Source: Nostoc flagelliforme FACHB-838
Lineage (GTDB): Bacteria > Cyanobacteriota > Cyanobacteriia > Cyanobacteriales > Nostocaceae
Assembly: GCF_014698065.1 (NCBI RefSeq)
Contig: NZ_JACJSI010000007.1
Coordinates: 1 to 64,000 of the forward strand
Reading direction: 5' to 3'
Length of the DNA: 64,000 bases
Position numbers and translations under genes: made by a program. The notes beneath the pieces are model-generated. The model ran no database searches and had not been told where the DNA came from. It was given only the letters and a program-made list of their open reading frames with translations. Below, piece by piece: positions 36,618 through 45,603 of this stretch; the stretch's first letter is position 1; every line of letters begins with the position of its first letter.

Positions 36618-36942
36618 AAACTTTTTCCTGGGCGAATTCTCAACAATTGAAAATGATTTTACAAGAGCGCTATGGGCGATCGCAAAACTCTCAGGACGTA
36701 TTTCTGCATCGGTCTTGCAAATGTATAGCCAAGTTACTTCTGCTTATACGCCTAATTGGAAGATTGAGTAGGGATGAGTAGGGGCCCAAAGCGATCACGA
36801 AGCGTTGCTGCAAAGCAGATCGCATCGCAGAAACCTGATAGAGGGGAGACGTTGAGAAGTTTCCGGATAACTTGATCCGACCTTGCCTCGGCAGTAGAGT
36901 GCCCTTATCTGTGAACTGACAGGTTTATGGAGTCCAAGGATA
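36618..36942. other. Intergenic region next to IS remnant
   Basis: No gene seen. A block near 36790-36835 (agcgatcacgaagcgttgctgcaaagcagatcgc) resembles dispersed Nostoc repeats. Confidence 0.35.
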
Positions 36943-37306
36943 TATAGAACCCATTTGATATCTATGCCTGAGCTAACCGCTTAAGCATGAGTCTGATAAA
37001 ACATAGATTGAGCTTGGCAGTCGCATGAGGCAATGTTCACTCAAAGTTCTTGACCAAACTCTTACATCGTTCCATGTTGAGTAGGGCGGTAAATATGCAG
37101 AGTAAATCACACCAGTTACACCCATTCTTGAGTTGATAGAAGATACCATCTAAGATTTGTCGCTTTGTCCACTTTGGTGGTTTGGTTTGCTTTTTCTGCG
37201 GCAATAGTGGTTCAATGATTGCCCACTCTTTGTCGGTTAAGCTGCTGGAGTACGGCATTTATTTCTCATTTTACCCGTTCTTCCAAGATCCCAAATGGGT
37301 TCTATA
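36943..37306. mobile_element. IS5-family remnant with internal deletion, 364 bp
   Basis: The outer ends tatagaacccatttgatatc (36943) and gatcccaaatgggttctata (to 37306) are inverted repeats with about two mismatches. A TA lies outside each end if the element is taken as starting tagaaccc. Inside is a transposase gene that lost its middle. The size is less than half of a normal IS of this type. Confidence 0.8.
36962..37258 (-). pseudogene. IS5-family transposase remnant, middle deleted and TGA interrupted
   Basis: The ATG at 37258 starts a normal DUF4096-type N-terminus (MPYSSSLTDKEWAIIEPLLP, then PPKWTKRQILDGIFYQLKNG CNWCDL). The sequence then jumps to a family C-terminus (ERCKSLVKNFE), and after an in-frame TGA at 37037 it continues TLPHATAKLNLCFIRLMLKR and ends at 36962. 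The central catalytic DDE part is missing. The element cannot transpose itself but could be mobilised in trans. Confidence 0.82.
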
Positions 37307-37467
37307 AGCAATCCTGAATTATTTTTGAGAAACAAGATCGCCTACTTTTTATCAGAATACAGCTAGCCAATAGGGCTTTATTAAAAGAGCATATATAACT
37401 ATTTTCACAGTTATGTAATTACAGATTCGCTATAGTTAACAGACAACGGCTAAATGGAGTTAAAGAG

Positions 37468-38091
37468 ATGGAAATTAAGCCAATTGACCCATCACTAGCA
37501 CTCATGGAAATTCCCCCTGGCTATCTCAACATTATGGGTTACGTTGATCAGTCAGAAGTTAATGGCCCAGGTTGTCGTGCAGTCATTTGGGTACAAGGTT
37601 GTCTTCGTGAGTGTCCTGGTTGCTTTAATACTAACTCTTGGTCATTTGAGGCTAACCAATTAATTGCTGTTGATACACTTGCCGAGAATATTCTCAGCAA
37701 TCCCCGTAACACAGGTGTAACGTTTTCTGGTGGAGAACCGTTTTGGCAAGCAACTGCACTAGCATCTTTAGCCCGTCGGGTAAAAGCTGCTGGGTTAAAT
37801 GTTATGTCTTTTACTGGATTCACACTCAAACAGCTACAGTCTCAATCAGCGCCGCCAGGTTCCCAAGAATTATTAGAACAACTCGATATTTTGGTTGACG
37901 GGCCTTTTGTAGAATCTCTAGCAATTAACTCTCCCGACTCTCCAGTTTCTTCTAGCAATCAACGGGTTCGTGTATTAAACCCGGCTTTTCAAGAGCAGAT
38001 TACTTGGGCTAGCGACCAAATTGAGGTTCATATTCTCAAAGATGGTAGCCGCATTGTTACTGGCTATCAAGGTGGACTAGAACTAACGTAG
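37468..38091 (+). CDS. Radical SAM activating enzyme (NrdG-like)
   Basis: A 207-residue small radical-SAM protein. The cluster motif is C-L-R-E-C-P-G-C in WVQGCLRECPGCFNTNSW, followed by TFSGGEPFWQATALASLAR and LDILVDGPFVESL. It resembles the activase of anaerobic ribonucleotide reductase (NrdG) and related glycyl-radical activases. No nrdD-like gene is in this window. In cyanobacteria stand-alone NrdG-like proteins occur without an obvious partner, so the target is unknown. There is an internal Ser/Pro/Asn-rich segment (NSPDSPVSSSNQR). Confidence 0.88.
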   Translation: MEIKPIDPSLALMEIPPGYLNIMGYVDQSEVNGPGCRAVIWVQGCLRECPGCFNTNSWSFEANQLIAVDTLAENILSNPRNTGVTFSGGEPFWQATALASLARRVKAAGLNVMSFTGFTLKQLQSQSAPPGSQELLEQLDILVDGPFVESLAINSPDSPVSSSNQRVRVLNPAFQEQITWASDQIEVHILKDGSRIVTGYQGGLELT

Positions 38092-38134
38092 GTACTAGGG
38101 CGCTGGGCGAGAGGAGGGAGTTAAAACTTAAAAA

Positions 38135-38363
38135 TTGAGCTTCTAAGGGTCAACTTTCACCTTCTGAAGGTCAACGTTGAGCTTCTGAAGGTCAACTTCC
38201 ACCTTCTAAGGGTCAACTTTCATCTTCTGAAGGTCAACTTCCACCTTCTGAGGGTCAACTTTCATCTTCTGAAGGTCAACTTCCACCTTCTGAAGGTCAA
38301 CTTCCACCTTCTGAAGGTCAACTTCCACCTTCTGAGGGTCAACGTTGAGCTTCTGAGGGTCAA
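38135..38363. repeat. 21-bp tandem repeat array, about 11 copies
   Basis: Units of the type ggtcaacttccaccttctga repeat with period 21 and with alternating variants (tccacc, ttcatc, gttgag) between the radical-SAM gene and the FecCD permease. There is no spacer. One forward frame reads VNFHLLK units and another GQLPPSE units with occasional stops, so coding use is unlikely. Confidence 0.9.
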
Positions 38364-38438
38364 ATTTTTGCATTCCTGCTCGCTCATCAAAGAAAAGCTA
38401 TGTTTAAATGCAGCTTTCTTTGGGACGGATTATAGTGA

Positions 38439-39476
38439 ATGAAAATACTAGACCGGAATTTGACTAGACCATTTCAGACAATTTTTACTGAACACCGCGT
38501 ATTTTGGGCTGTTTTACTCATTAGTACAGCACTGGTAGTAACGCTAGTGCTGTCGCTTTCTCAAGGAGCAGTACCCTTAAGTATGTCGGAATTTTGGCAA
38601 GCCATACTCCGCCAAGGCGATCCGGTTAAACAGACAATTCTCTGGGATTTGCGTCTCCCGCGCATCACTGCTGCTCTGCTTGTCGGTGCAGCCTTGGGAA
38701 TGTCAGGGGCACTGCTGCAAGGAATGTTACGCAATAGTCTTGCCGATCCGTTTATTTTAGGTATTTCTGCGGGTGCAGGATTAATTGTGATTCTGATGAT
38801 CGTGTGGCAAATATTCCCGATCGCAATTCCTTTAGCAGCGTGGATGGGAGCTATTTTGACTTCAGCGCTCGTTATTTTGCTCGGTCGTGCGGGGTCGGAA
38901 ATTTCAGTTGAACGCTTGATTTTAGGGGGAGTGGCAGTAAGTTCTTTATTTGGTGCTGTACAAAGTACATTGCTGCTTTTGGCTGAAGACGGTCAAATTC
39001 AAATTGCGCTCAGTTGGCTGGTTGGTAGTCTCAATGGACGGGGCTGGCAAGAAATTGCTACGACTGGCCCTTACATCATCGTTGCATTGATCGGGGGATG
39101 CTTGCTGGCGCGATCGGTAAATGTGCTGGCTTTGGGAGATGATTTAGCTGTAGGTTTAGGGGTTTCGTTGACGCGATCGCGCCTATTAATTGGTGGTATC
39201 GCCACTCTGTTAGCCGCAGGCGCAGTCAGCATCAGTGGCTTGATTGGATTTGTTGGTCTTGTTGTCCCTCACGGTGTCCGCCTGATTGTTGGTACGGATC
39301 ATCGCTTTGTTTTACCACTTTCCGCCCTTGCCGGTGCATGGTTACTTACTTTTGCAGATTTACTCTCCAGACTAGGAGCAGTAGAATTACCAGTTGGTTC
39401 GGTTACTGCCTTGTTGGGTTCACCACTATTTATCTGGTTACTTTATCGTCGCTCTGCTGGGTTTAATAAATTTTGA
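38439..39476 (+). CDS. FecCD-type iron-siderophore/cobalamin ABC permease
   Basis: A 345-residue permease with about ten membrane helices. Family landmarks are LWDLRLPRITAALLVGAALG MSGALLQGMLRNSLADPFIL GISAGAG, LGVSLTRSRLLIGGIATLL and GLIGFVGLVVPHGVRLIVG. These subunits import ferric siderophores, haem or vitamin B12 with a binding protein and a FepC-type ATPase. Neither partner is next to this gene, unlike most fec/btu operons. The start lies directly after the 21-bp array. Confidence 0.93.
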   Translation: MKILDRNLTRPFQTIFTEHRVFWAVLLISTALVVTLVLSLSQGAVPLSMSEFWQAILRQGDPVKQTILWDLRLPRITAALLVGAALGMSGALLQGMLRNSLADPFILGISAGAGLIVILMIVWQIFPIAIPLAAWMGAILTSALVILLGRAGSEISVERLILGGVAVSSLFGAVQSTLLLLAEDGQIQIALSWLVGSLNGRGWQEIATTGPYIIVALIGGCLLARSVNVLALGDDLAVGLGVSLTRSRLLIGGIATLLAAGAVSISGLIGFVGLVVPHGVRLIVGTDHRFVLPLSALAGAWLLTFADLLSRLGAVELPVGSVTALLGSPLFIWLLYRRSAGFNKF

Positions 39477-39562
39477 GCTAATAAACTGGGGCTAAAGCAA
39501 GTATTTTTCATCTATTTGAGCCACAATTCACTGTTGCTCCTGCCCCCTGCCTCCTGCCCCCT

Positions 39563-39883
39563 TCATTGACTTGCGTTGATCCCAATTACCCCTATGATTA
39601 TTAAGGCGATCGACACAAGTTTGATGAATGTGGCAGATTCACGAAACCAAATAATCCCAATAATAGCTACTAAAATAGTTCCCAATCCAGCCCAGACAGA
39701 ATAAGCCACACTGACCTCAAGTCTTTTTAGAGCAAAGGTCAAAAAAGTAAAACAAAGTCCATAGAAGACAAATATTAATACTGAAGGAACTATTTTAGTA
39801 AATCCCTGCGATAATTTCATGCAAGTTGTGCCTGAAACCTCAAAGAGGATTGCTAATATAAGGTAAATCCAACTTATTGACAT
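39563..39883 (-). CDS. Small multidrug resistance (SMR) family transporter
   Basis: The ATG at 39883 gives 106 residues, the normal SMR length; the upstream frame adds 16 residues not typical of the family. Four helices are seen: WIYLILAILFEVSGTTCMKL with the membrane Glu of the family, FVFYGLCFTFLTFALKRLEV, YSVWAGLGTILVAIIGIIWF and LVSIALIIIGVIGINAS. It is a proton-coupled exporter of cations or guanidinium (EmrE/SugE type). It is single-gene. Confidence 0.93.
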   Translation of the reverse strand: MSISWIYLILAILFEVSGTTCMKLSQGFTKIVPSVLIFVFYGLCFTFLTFALKRLEVSVAYSVWAGLGTILVAIIGIIWFRESATFIKLVSIALIIIGVIGINASQ

Positions 39884-40133
39884 ATTATTTGTAAGTGGTT
39901 TGTTGAGAGCAACCAACGAGCGGCACACCACGCCATATTAATAGAAGAAACAGTCCTGAAGCCACTCAATAACAGATAAATTTATAAGGGTAAGTGTCCC
40001 AACAGTTAAAACTGAATGTGCAGTGGTACAGTTTAGCCTGATTTTAGGGCTTTATGGCTATGAAATTGGTGAAGCATTGGGGCAACGCCTGCTGTACTAT
40101 TATTGTGGTTTCGTCCTACTAATGGTATAAGAG

Positions 40134-41312
40134 ATGACGGCTCAATTTGAATACAGCACTCTTGCCCATCCACAGGATATTCCGCAGCTTGGGACTATCT
40201 TTGAGCAGTGTTTTATCAGCGCTCTTGGTGGTGAGGAAGTTTACATCAAGCAGGTTGGCGTAGAAAATTTTCGCATTATTCGTCAGTCAGAGCAATTAAT
40301 TGGTGGATTGGCAACTCTGGATATGGGCCAGTGGTGGGGTGGTGAGCGTGTACCAATGACAGGAATTGCCGCAGTGGGTATTGCTCCAGAGTATCGCGGT
40401 TCCGGAGCTGCGATCGCTCTCATGCAGCAGACGCTCAAGGAACTTTATGCTAAAGGTATACCGCTCTCTGCTCTTTATCCAGCTGTGCAAAGTTTGTATC
40501 GAAAAGTTGGGTATGAGCAAGGCGGTAGTTGGTGTAATTGGGAAGTTCCTACTAAGAATATCCAAGTGCGAGAGCAACCCCTACCTTTGCAACCAATAGT
40601 GAATATCAATCATCAAGTTTTTCATCAACTATATCAACAGCAAGCGAGACAAACGCATGGATATTTAGACCGACATCCCGCAATCTGGGAGCGCTTAATT
40701 CAACCAGATGAAAAGGAAACATTTTACGCATATTTTATCAGTACAAAAGAGAAACCCGAAGGTTATATCCTCTTTAGTCAACATTCAACAGAAGATGGCG
40801 CAATCCTACGAATCAAAGATTGGGTAATTCTCACAGCTGCGGCTGCACAAACATTCTGGTCTTTTCTTACCAGTCATCGCTCCCAAATTGACCAAGTGCG
40901 ATGGAGAAGTTCTGTAAGCGATTCCTTGACATTGCTGCTACCAGAGCAAACAGCCAAGCTCAAGCATACAATGCGTTGGATGCTGCGGGTAGTAGATGTA
41001 GTCAAAGCGCTGGAAATGCGGGGTTATCCATCGGGAATTGAAACTGAATTGCACCTAGATATTCAAGATAATTTGCTAGATGCAAACAATGGTAAATTCA
41101 TCCTTTCTGTTGCCAATGGACGCGGTAAAGTTACAAAAGGTGGAAAAGGTGAGTTGCAGCTAGATATCCGAGAACTAGCACCACTATATACAAGTTTGTT
41201 TGCTCCCTACCATTTGCAAATAGCCGGAAAACTGCATGGGACAGAAACAGCTATTTCAGCAGCCACGCAAATATTTGCAGGTAGTTCTCCTTGGATGGCT
41301 GATTTCTTTTGA
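40134..41312 (+). CDS. GNAT N-acetyltransferase, Eis-like
   Basis: A 392-residue protein with the three-part Eis architecture. The N-terminal GNAT domain has the acetyl-CoA motif VGIAPEYRGSGAAIALMQQT and SALYPAVQSLYRKVGYEQGG. A second, degenerate GNAT domain follows, then a C-terminal SCP2-like domain (MLRVVDVVKALEMRGYPSG, LDIRELAPLYTSLFAPY). The C-terminal Phe (ADFF) fits the Eis pattern of a terminal carboxylate as the catalytic acid. Mycobacterial Eis acetylates aminoglycosides and other amines. The substrate in cyanobacteria is unknown. Confidence 0.9.
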   Translation: MTAQFEYSTLAHPQDIPQLGTIFEQCFISALGGEEVYIKQVGVENFRIIRQSEQLIGGLATLDMGQWWGGERVPMTGIAAVGIAPEYRGSGAAIALMQQTLKELYAKGIPLSALYPAVQSLYRKVGYEQGGSWCNWEVPTKNIQVREQPLPLQPIVNINHQVFHQLYQQQARQTHGYLDRHPAIWERLIQPDEKETFYAYFISTKEKPEGYILFSQHSTEDGAILRIKDWVILTAAAAQTFWSFLTSHRSQIDQVRWRSSVSDSLTLLLPEQTAKLKHTMRWMLRVVDVVKALEMRGYPSGIETELHLDIQDNLLDANNGKFILSVANGRGKVTKGGKGELQLDIRELAPLYTSLFAPYHLQIAGKLHGTETAISAATQIFAGSSPWMADFF

Positions 41313-41760
41313 TAGGGGTTCAACGAAAGAAACTCCCCCTGCGTTGAATTTTAGTTCATGTCTGTCGCTCTGAGACTCCCAGAGGGAAGGTTTTGCGTTG
41401 ACCGACCAGCAGCTTACTACCCCAATAAAAAAGCTTGGCTGTTTTTAACTTAGGTTTAATAGTAATTTATTTATTGGGAATCTCTAAGTTGGAAACATAA
41501 TTAATCCTTGGCTCGTCGTTCCGCTAGATTAACAATTTCTGTTGTTACCACCTCACATCACGAATAAAACTGTCAATGATTTACTTTTAATAAGTAATGA
41601 TGATTTTTTGTGCATATCTAATGCCAAACATCATCCCCAAAAATAACTCAACAGTATTTATGAATTTTTTCTCCGGAAGTTCAGTATAATCATCAGAAAA
41701 GAATCTAAGGTAAAGTTGATTAGTTGCTCCTTTTTTGACTTGCACACCCACAATCACAAC
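41313..41760. other. Intergenic region, no gene seen
   Basis: The spacer upstream of the AMIN/beta-lactamase gene has no recognisable repeat or RNA; a promoter is expected near its end. Confidence 0.3.
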
Positions 41761-43080
41761 ATGAAATCACATTTACTTGCGATCGGTTTAAGCAGTTTGC
41801 TTCTAGTTGCAGGACAAGCTAAAGCTTCACGACTACAGTCTTGGTACTTTGACTCTAAGCAAAACCAATTACACCTAACTACAACTTCTGGAATCCAACC
41901 AAAAGCCTTTGTATTAGATAATCCTAACCGATTGGTCATTGACTTACCTGGAACTAATTTTAATTCTGATAGCGTCAAACAAAGTTTTGGTAATGCAGTT
42001 AAAGAAATTCGCATTGGAAAATCAGACAATAAAACCATTCGTTTTGTCGTAGAATTAGCTCGCGGTTATCATATTAATTCCCAAAATATATCAATTAAAG
42101 GAGATTCTCGTTCTCACTGGATTGTAAAGTTCAACTCATTTGACCGCCAAAATAAGCCCATTCCTGGCGAAAATAGAGAAAATATTACTATTAAATCCAC
42201 AGATGCATCTACATTTGCTGGTGTTGTGAATCTTGGAAAAGAAATGGTTGGCATCAGTTCTCAAATTCGCGCATTGTTAGCAACTTATAAATCATTGAAT
42301 CCAGGAATATTTTTCTTAGATTTAGATACAGGTAACTATATTGATATTAATGGTGAAAAAAGATTTGCTGCTGCTAGTACAATCAAATTTCCCTTGTTAG
42401 TAGCTCTTTTCCAAGAAATAGATGCTGGGAGAATTAAACTAACAGATAAATTAGTGATGCGGCGCGATTTAAGGGTTGGTGAAGCTGGAACTATGAAATA
42501 CAAACCCGTTGGAACTAAATTTAGCGTCCTCCAAACTGCTACCTTAATGATGACTATTAGCGATAATACCGCAACAAATATGGTTCTTGATCGCTTGGGT
42601 GGTGCAGCGAAAGTTAACCAACGCTTTCGTAACTGGGGATTGCCAAATACAGCAGTTCGGCGTCTACTTCCAGACCTCGCTGGCAAAAATACAACTAGTT
42701 CTAAAGATTTGGTCAGATTAGCGGCACTAGTTTCTAATAATCGTTTGCTATCTCCAAACAGCCGCAATCGAGTTTTAGGCATCATGCGCCGTGTTAAAAC
42801 CAATACTTTGCTACCAGCTGGTATTGGTAAAGGAGCTACGATCGCCCACAAAACTGGTACATTGAGATTTATTATTGGTGATGCGGGTATTATTGAGATG
42901 CCCAATGGAAAAAGCTATTTAGCAGGTGTTTTGGTGCAAAGACCAAACCACGATCGCAAAGCTGGAGATTTTGTCCGTGAAGTTTCTCGTAGAGTTTATA
43001 ATTACCTAAACCAAACCACTGTTAGCAATATAGAACCGCATAGCGATACCTCCGGCGGGCTACGCCTACATACTCGTTAG
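41761..43080 (+). CDS. AMIN domain fused to class A beta-lactamase-like serine hydrolase
   Basis: The ATG at 41761 gives 439 residues with a signal peptide (MKSHLLAIGLSSLLLVAGQA). An AMIN domain (about 22-130: LQSWYFDSKQNQLHLTT, then FVLDNPNRLVIDLPG) targets cell-wall or division sites. A PBP/beta-lactamase domain follows: AASTIKFPLLVALFQ (Ser-x-x-Lys), ISDNTATNMVLDRLGG (Ser-Asp-Asn) and AHKTGTLRFI (Lys-Thr-Gly). No Glu166-type deacylation loop was identified with certainty. The last residues (SDTSGGLRLHTR) are translated from a dispersed repeat. The protein is more likely a wall hydrolase or peptidase than a resistance enzyme (inference). Confidence 0.9.
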   Translation: MKSHLLAIGLSSLLLVAGQAKASRLQSWYFDSKQNQLHLTTTSGIQPKAFVLDNPNRLVIDLPGTNFNSDSVKQSFGNAVKEIRIGKSDNKTIRFVVELARGYHINSQNISIKGDSRSHWIVKFNSFDRQNKPIPGENRENITIKSTDASTFAGVVNLGKEMVGISSQIRALLATYKSLNPGIFFLDLDTGNYIDINGEKRFAAASTIKFPLLVALFQEIDAGRIKLTDKLVMRRDLRVGEAGTMKYKPVGTKFSVLQTATLMMTISDNTATNMVLDRLGGAAKVNQRFRNWGLPNTAVRRLLPDLAGKNTTSSKDLVRLAALVSNNRLLSPNSRNRVLGIMRRVKTNTLLPAGIGKGATIAHKTGTLRFIIGDAGIIEMPNGKSYLAGVLVQRPNHDRKAGDFVREVSRRVYNYLNQTTVSNIEPHSDTSGGLRLHTR

Positions 43081-43103
43081 TCAAGCGATCGTAATCGTAA
43101 ATT

Positions 43104-43129
43104 TAGGGGCGTACATCTGTACGCCCCTA
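43104..43129. terminator. Palindrome after the beta-lactamase-like gene
   Basis: Arms taggggcgtaca and tgtacgccccta with a two-base loop. It is similar in plan to the gtagcaca palindromes after other genes but different in sequence. It lies between convergent genes. Confidence 0.55.
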
Positions 43130-43161
43130 CGATCTTTATCAGATATTTTGTCAAATGAGGA

Positions 43162-45333
43162 TTAACTCAAGAAATTTGGAGTGCCTTTATCACCATTCTT
43201 ACCAACAGCAGGAATTTCTAGTAGGCTATCTGTAGCTTTACCAGTGCCGTCATTAATAACGTAGTTAGAATTACCCGGATGTCCATTGGGGACAAACAGT
43301 TGTGGATGGTCAAAGGGCGCTTTCTGATACCGAACTCGCTCATCCGTTAGCCCTTTTAAAAAGGCGACCAATTCTTGTTTTTCTTTTGATGACAGATTTA
43401 ACGGGGGGAGAGCGCCAAAATCACCACCTCGATTGTAAAAATCAATTACTTGCTCTAGGGTCGCTTGGCCTCCATTGTGGAAGTAGGGAGCAGTAAGTTC
43501 CACATTACGAAGTCCAGGTGTTTTGAAGGCTCCGTTTGCAACCACAGCTTCAGTGGAATTCAAAGGTGGAGTAAGGATGGGTGGGTTTTCACCAAGGAGA
43601 TCCTTAAATTTACCCAGTTGAGCCAATCGTGCTTCTGAAAGCGGATTACCTTGACCGTTAATCTGCAAACCGTCATTAGCACCCAAACCTGGGTCGTCTG
43701 TGGGCCGTCTGACACCGATATTAAAGAAGCCAGTATCTTCAGGAGATTTTAGTCCGAATGGCACACGCTTGATTCGTCCGTTTTGAGTCACGCTGCTCAC
43801 TGAAGCAGATGTTAATTCTAATCCACTGTGGCAACCAATACACAGAGCTTTGCCCTCAAACAGTCCTTTACCTTGTTGCTGCTGCTTGGTTAGGGCGCTG
43901 GTGTTTCCTTCCAAGAAGCGATCGTAAGGCGTATCATAGGAAATGAGTGTAGCCTCGTACAACTGAACTGCAAGCCCAAAGAATAGTGAGAAGTTATATT
44001 CTAAAAGTGAATACTCATCGGTTTTGGAAGAGTTATCAGGCTTCTTGACAAAAGTCCGTACACCTTCAGCATCAATTTGGATGAGTTGATTAGACTTCCA
44101 CCACTCAGGCTTGAAGGCATCTTTAATCATTTGCTCGTAGGTTCTATCTTTGAGTCCAGGTTTGGGCGACCTACTATCTGCACCTAAAACGCTGTCTTGT
44201 GGATGCACAACCTGTTTACCTAGTGGTCTGAGGGAAAATAACTTTTTCGCAAGTTTTCGGGGGAGTTTTTTACCCTTACCAACGCCGAGAGATTTTTTAT
44301 CAATTCGCCCGAACTTATCACCAATTTCTTGAAAAGTGCGACCATTAGCCGACAACTCAAAGGAACTGAGTGGCGGGGCCAGCGCTTGGGATGCCAAAGA
44401 CGAATTATTCAGGCTGATTTTCACAAATTTTGGATTATTTGGGGTTTCTGCCTTGACGACAGCGGCGTTAGGATCTCTTAAACCGAAGGGATTCACCCCA
44501 TTAAAGATGTTTTGTGCTTTTCCATCCCAGAAGTTGCGGAAGTTGAATGCTGCATTAATTACGGTTGGCGTATTACGCGGTTGGACGCGCCGCACATTAA
44601 TGCCTCCCACGTTAAAGACTTGATCTAGCTCGTTTTTTACTTCGTCTTCTGCACTACCGGGTTTGACATCAATAAACTTAGTATTGAAGACCCCCTGAGA
44701 GGAACTGACATCGTTATTGTCAGATACAACAGTCGTAGGATTATTTGGGTCTGACAGCTTGTGGAAGGGAAAATCTTCTTTTTTTAGCTGGTAGTTTGGT
44801 AGTCCGCCTACATTAAAAATTGTATCTGGATTCTCTGTACCATCAGGGTTAATCCGCAAAAGACTAGGAGCGATTTGATTTTTGGATCGATTATCGGCTC
44901 CGGCATGGAAGTGACAACTAGCACATGAGGACTTTCCGTCGCTCCCAACCTGCATATCCCAGAAAAGAGCTTTTCCTAACTTGATTGCGGCTACTTTATC
45001 TTTTACGAAGTCTTTAAGATTATCAGGCTCTGGAACCGATATACTCTTGAGCGAAACTGGAGGCGACCCCCTAACCTGCGCTGATACAGTATTTCCAGCT
45101 ATTACTGCTACCAGAATAATGGCAGCAATCGTTATAGTTCTGGAAAATCTTGATTTCAAATAGTTAAGCTTGCCATATTTCAATCTCCACTCTTGCCGCT
45201 TTATTTTTGTCACCAAAGATTTGAGCAAAAATCGACCTCTTGAAGTCAGCAGCAAGTAACTTGATAAAGCAATAGTCAAGACTACTAAGCTGATTATGGG
45301 TATAATCCCCATAGTTGTTTTATAGAATAACAC
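43162..45333 (-). CDS. Di-haem cytochrome c peroxidase-like protein (MauG/CCP family)
   Basis: A 723-residue protein with two N-terminal hydrophobic segments (IIPIISLVVLTIALSSYLLL and ITIAAIILVAVIAGNTVSAQ). Two c-type haem motifs are seen: CASCH in the first domain and CIGCH in the second. The landmarks GKALFWDMQVGSDGKSSCAS CH, FNFRNFWDGKAQN and TPGLRNVELTAPYFHNGG are typical of the CCP/MauG family. It is about twice the length of classical CCP because of long inserts (for example a Lys-rich KKSLGVGKGKKLPRKLAKKL). It probably acts in the periplasm or lumen on peroxide or an unknown substrate. It is single-gene. Confidence 0.9.
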   Translation of the reverse strand: MLFYKTTMGIIPIISLVVLTIALSSYLLLTSRGRFLLKSLVTKIKRQEWRLKYGKLNYLKSRFSRTITIAAIILVAVIAGNTVSAQVRGSPPVSLKSISVPEPDNLKDFVKDKVAAIKLGKALFWDMQVGSDGKSSCASCHFHAGADNRSKNQIAPSLLRINPDGTENPDTIFNVGGLPNYQLKKEDFPFHKLSDPNNPTTVVSDNNDVSSSQGVFNTKFIDVKPGSAEDEVKNELDQVFNVGGINVRRVQPRNTPTVINAAFNFRNFWDGKAQNIFNGVNPFGLRDPNAAVVKAETPNNPKFVKISLNNSSLASQALAPPLSSFELSANGRTFQEIGDKFGRIDKKSLGVGKGKKLPRKLAKKLFSLRPLGKQVVHPQDSVLGADSRSPKPGLKDRTYEQMIKDAFKPEWWKSNQLIQIDAEGVRTFVKKPDNSSKTDEYSLLEYNFSLFFGLAVQLYEATLISYDTPYDRFLEGNTSALTKQQQQGKGLFEGKALCIGCHSGLELTSASVSSVTQNGRIKRVPFGLKSPEDTGFFNIGVRRPTDDPGLGANDGLQINGQGNPLSEARLAQLGKFKDLLGENPPILTPPLNSTEAVVANGAFKTPGLRNVELTAPYFHNGGQATLEQVIDFYNRGGDFGALPPLNLSSKEKQELVAFLKGLTDERVRYQKAPFDHPQLFVPNGHPGNSNYVINDGTGKATDSLLEIPAVGKNGDKGTPNFLS

Positions 45334-45603
45334 TGTGACTGAGTATACATTTATCAGGAAGTCTTAAATTTAATATTCATGTAAAATTAACACGCAATTT
45401 ACAAATTTTACGTGAAAGAAGAAAAAACACCCTCTATTGGCTACAAATATTAAATTTAGTCGAGTAAATCTATTATTTTATATTGAATGTGCATTAAATA
45501 GGCTATTAAGATATCTTATCAACAAGAGTTTGATAAAATGTTAGATAAACAAATTAGATATGTTTGAAATTATTATCAGCCCTACTTTGAGTAGGATATT
45601 TCA

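Noticed and set aside
38135..38363. Possible CRISPR array
   Set aside because: The 21-bp units are directly adjacent with no unique spacers, and no cas genes are near. It is a plain tandem repeat.
40011..40130. Plus-strand fragment FSLILGLYGYEIGEALGQRL before the Eis-like gene
   Set aside because: It looks like a piece of a membrane transporter but has no start, no conserved motif and only about 40 codons; too weak to call.
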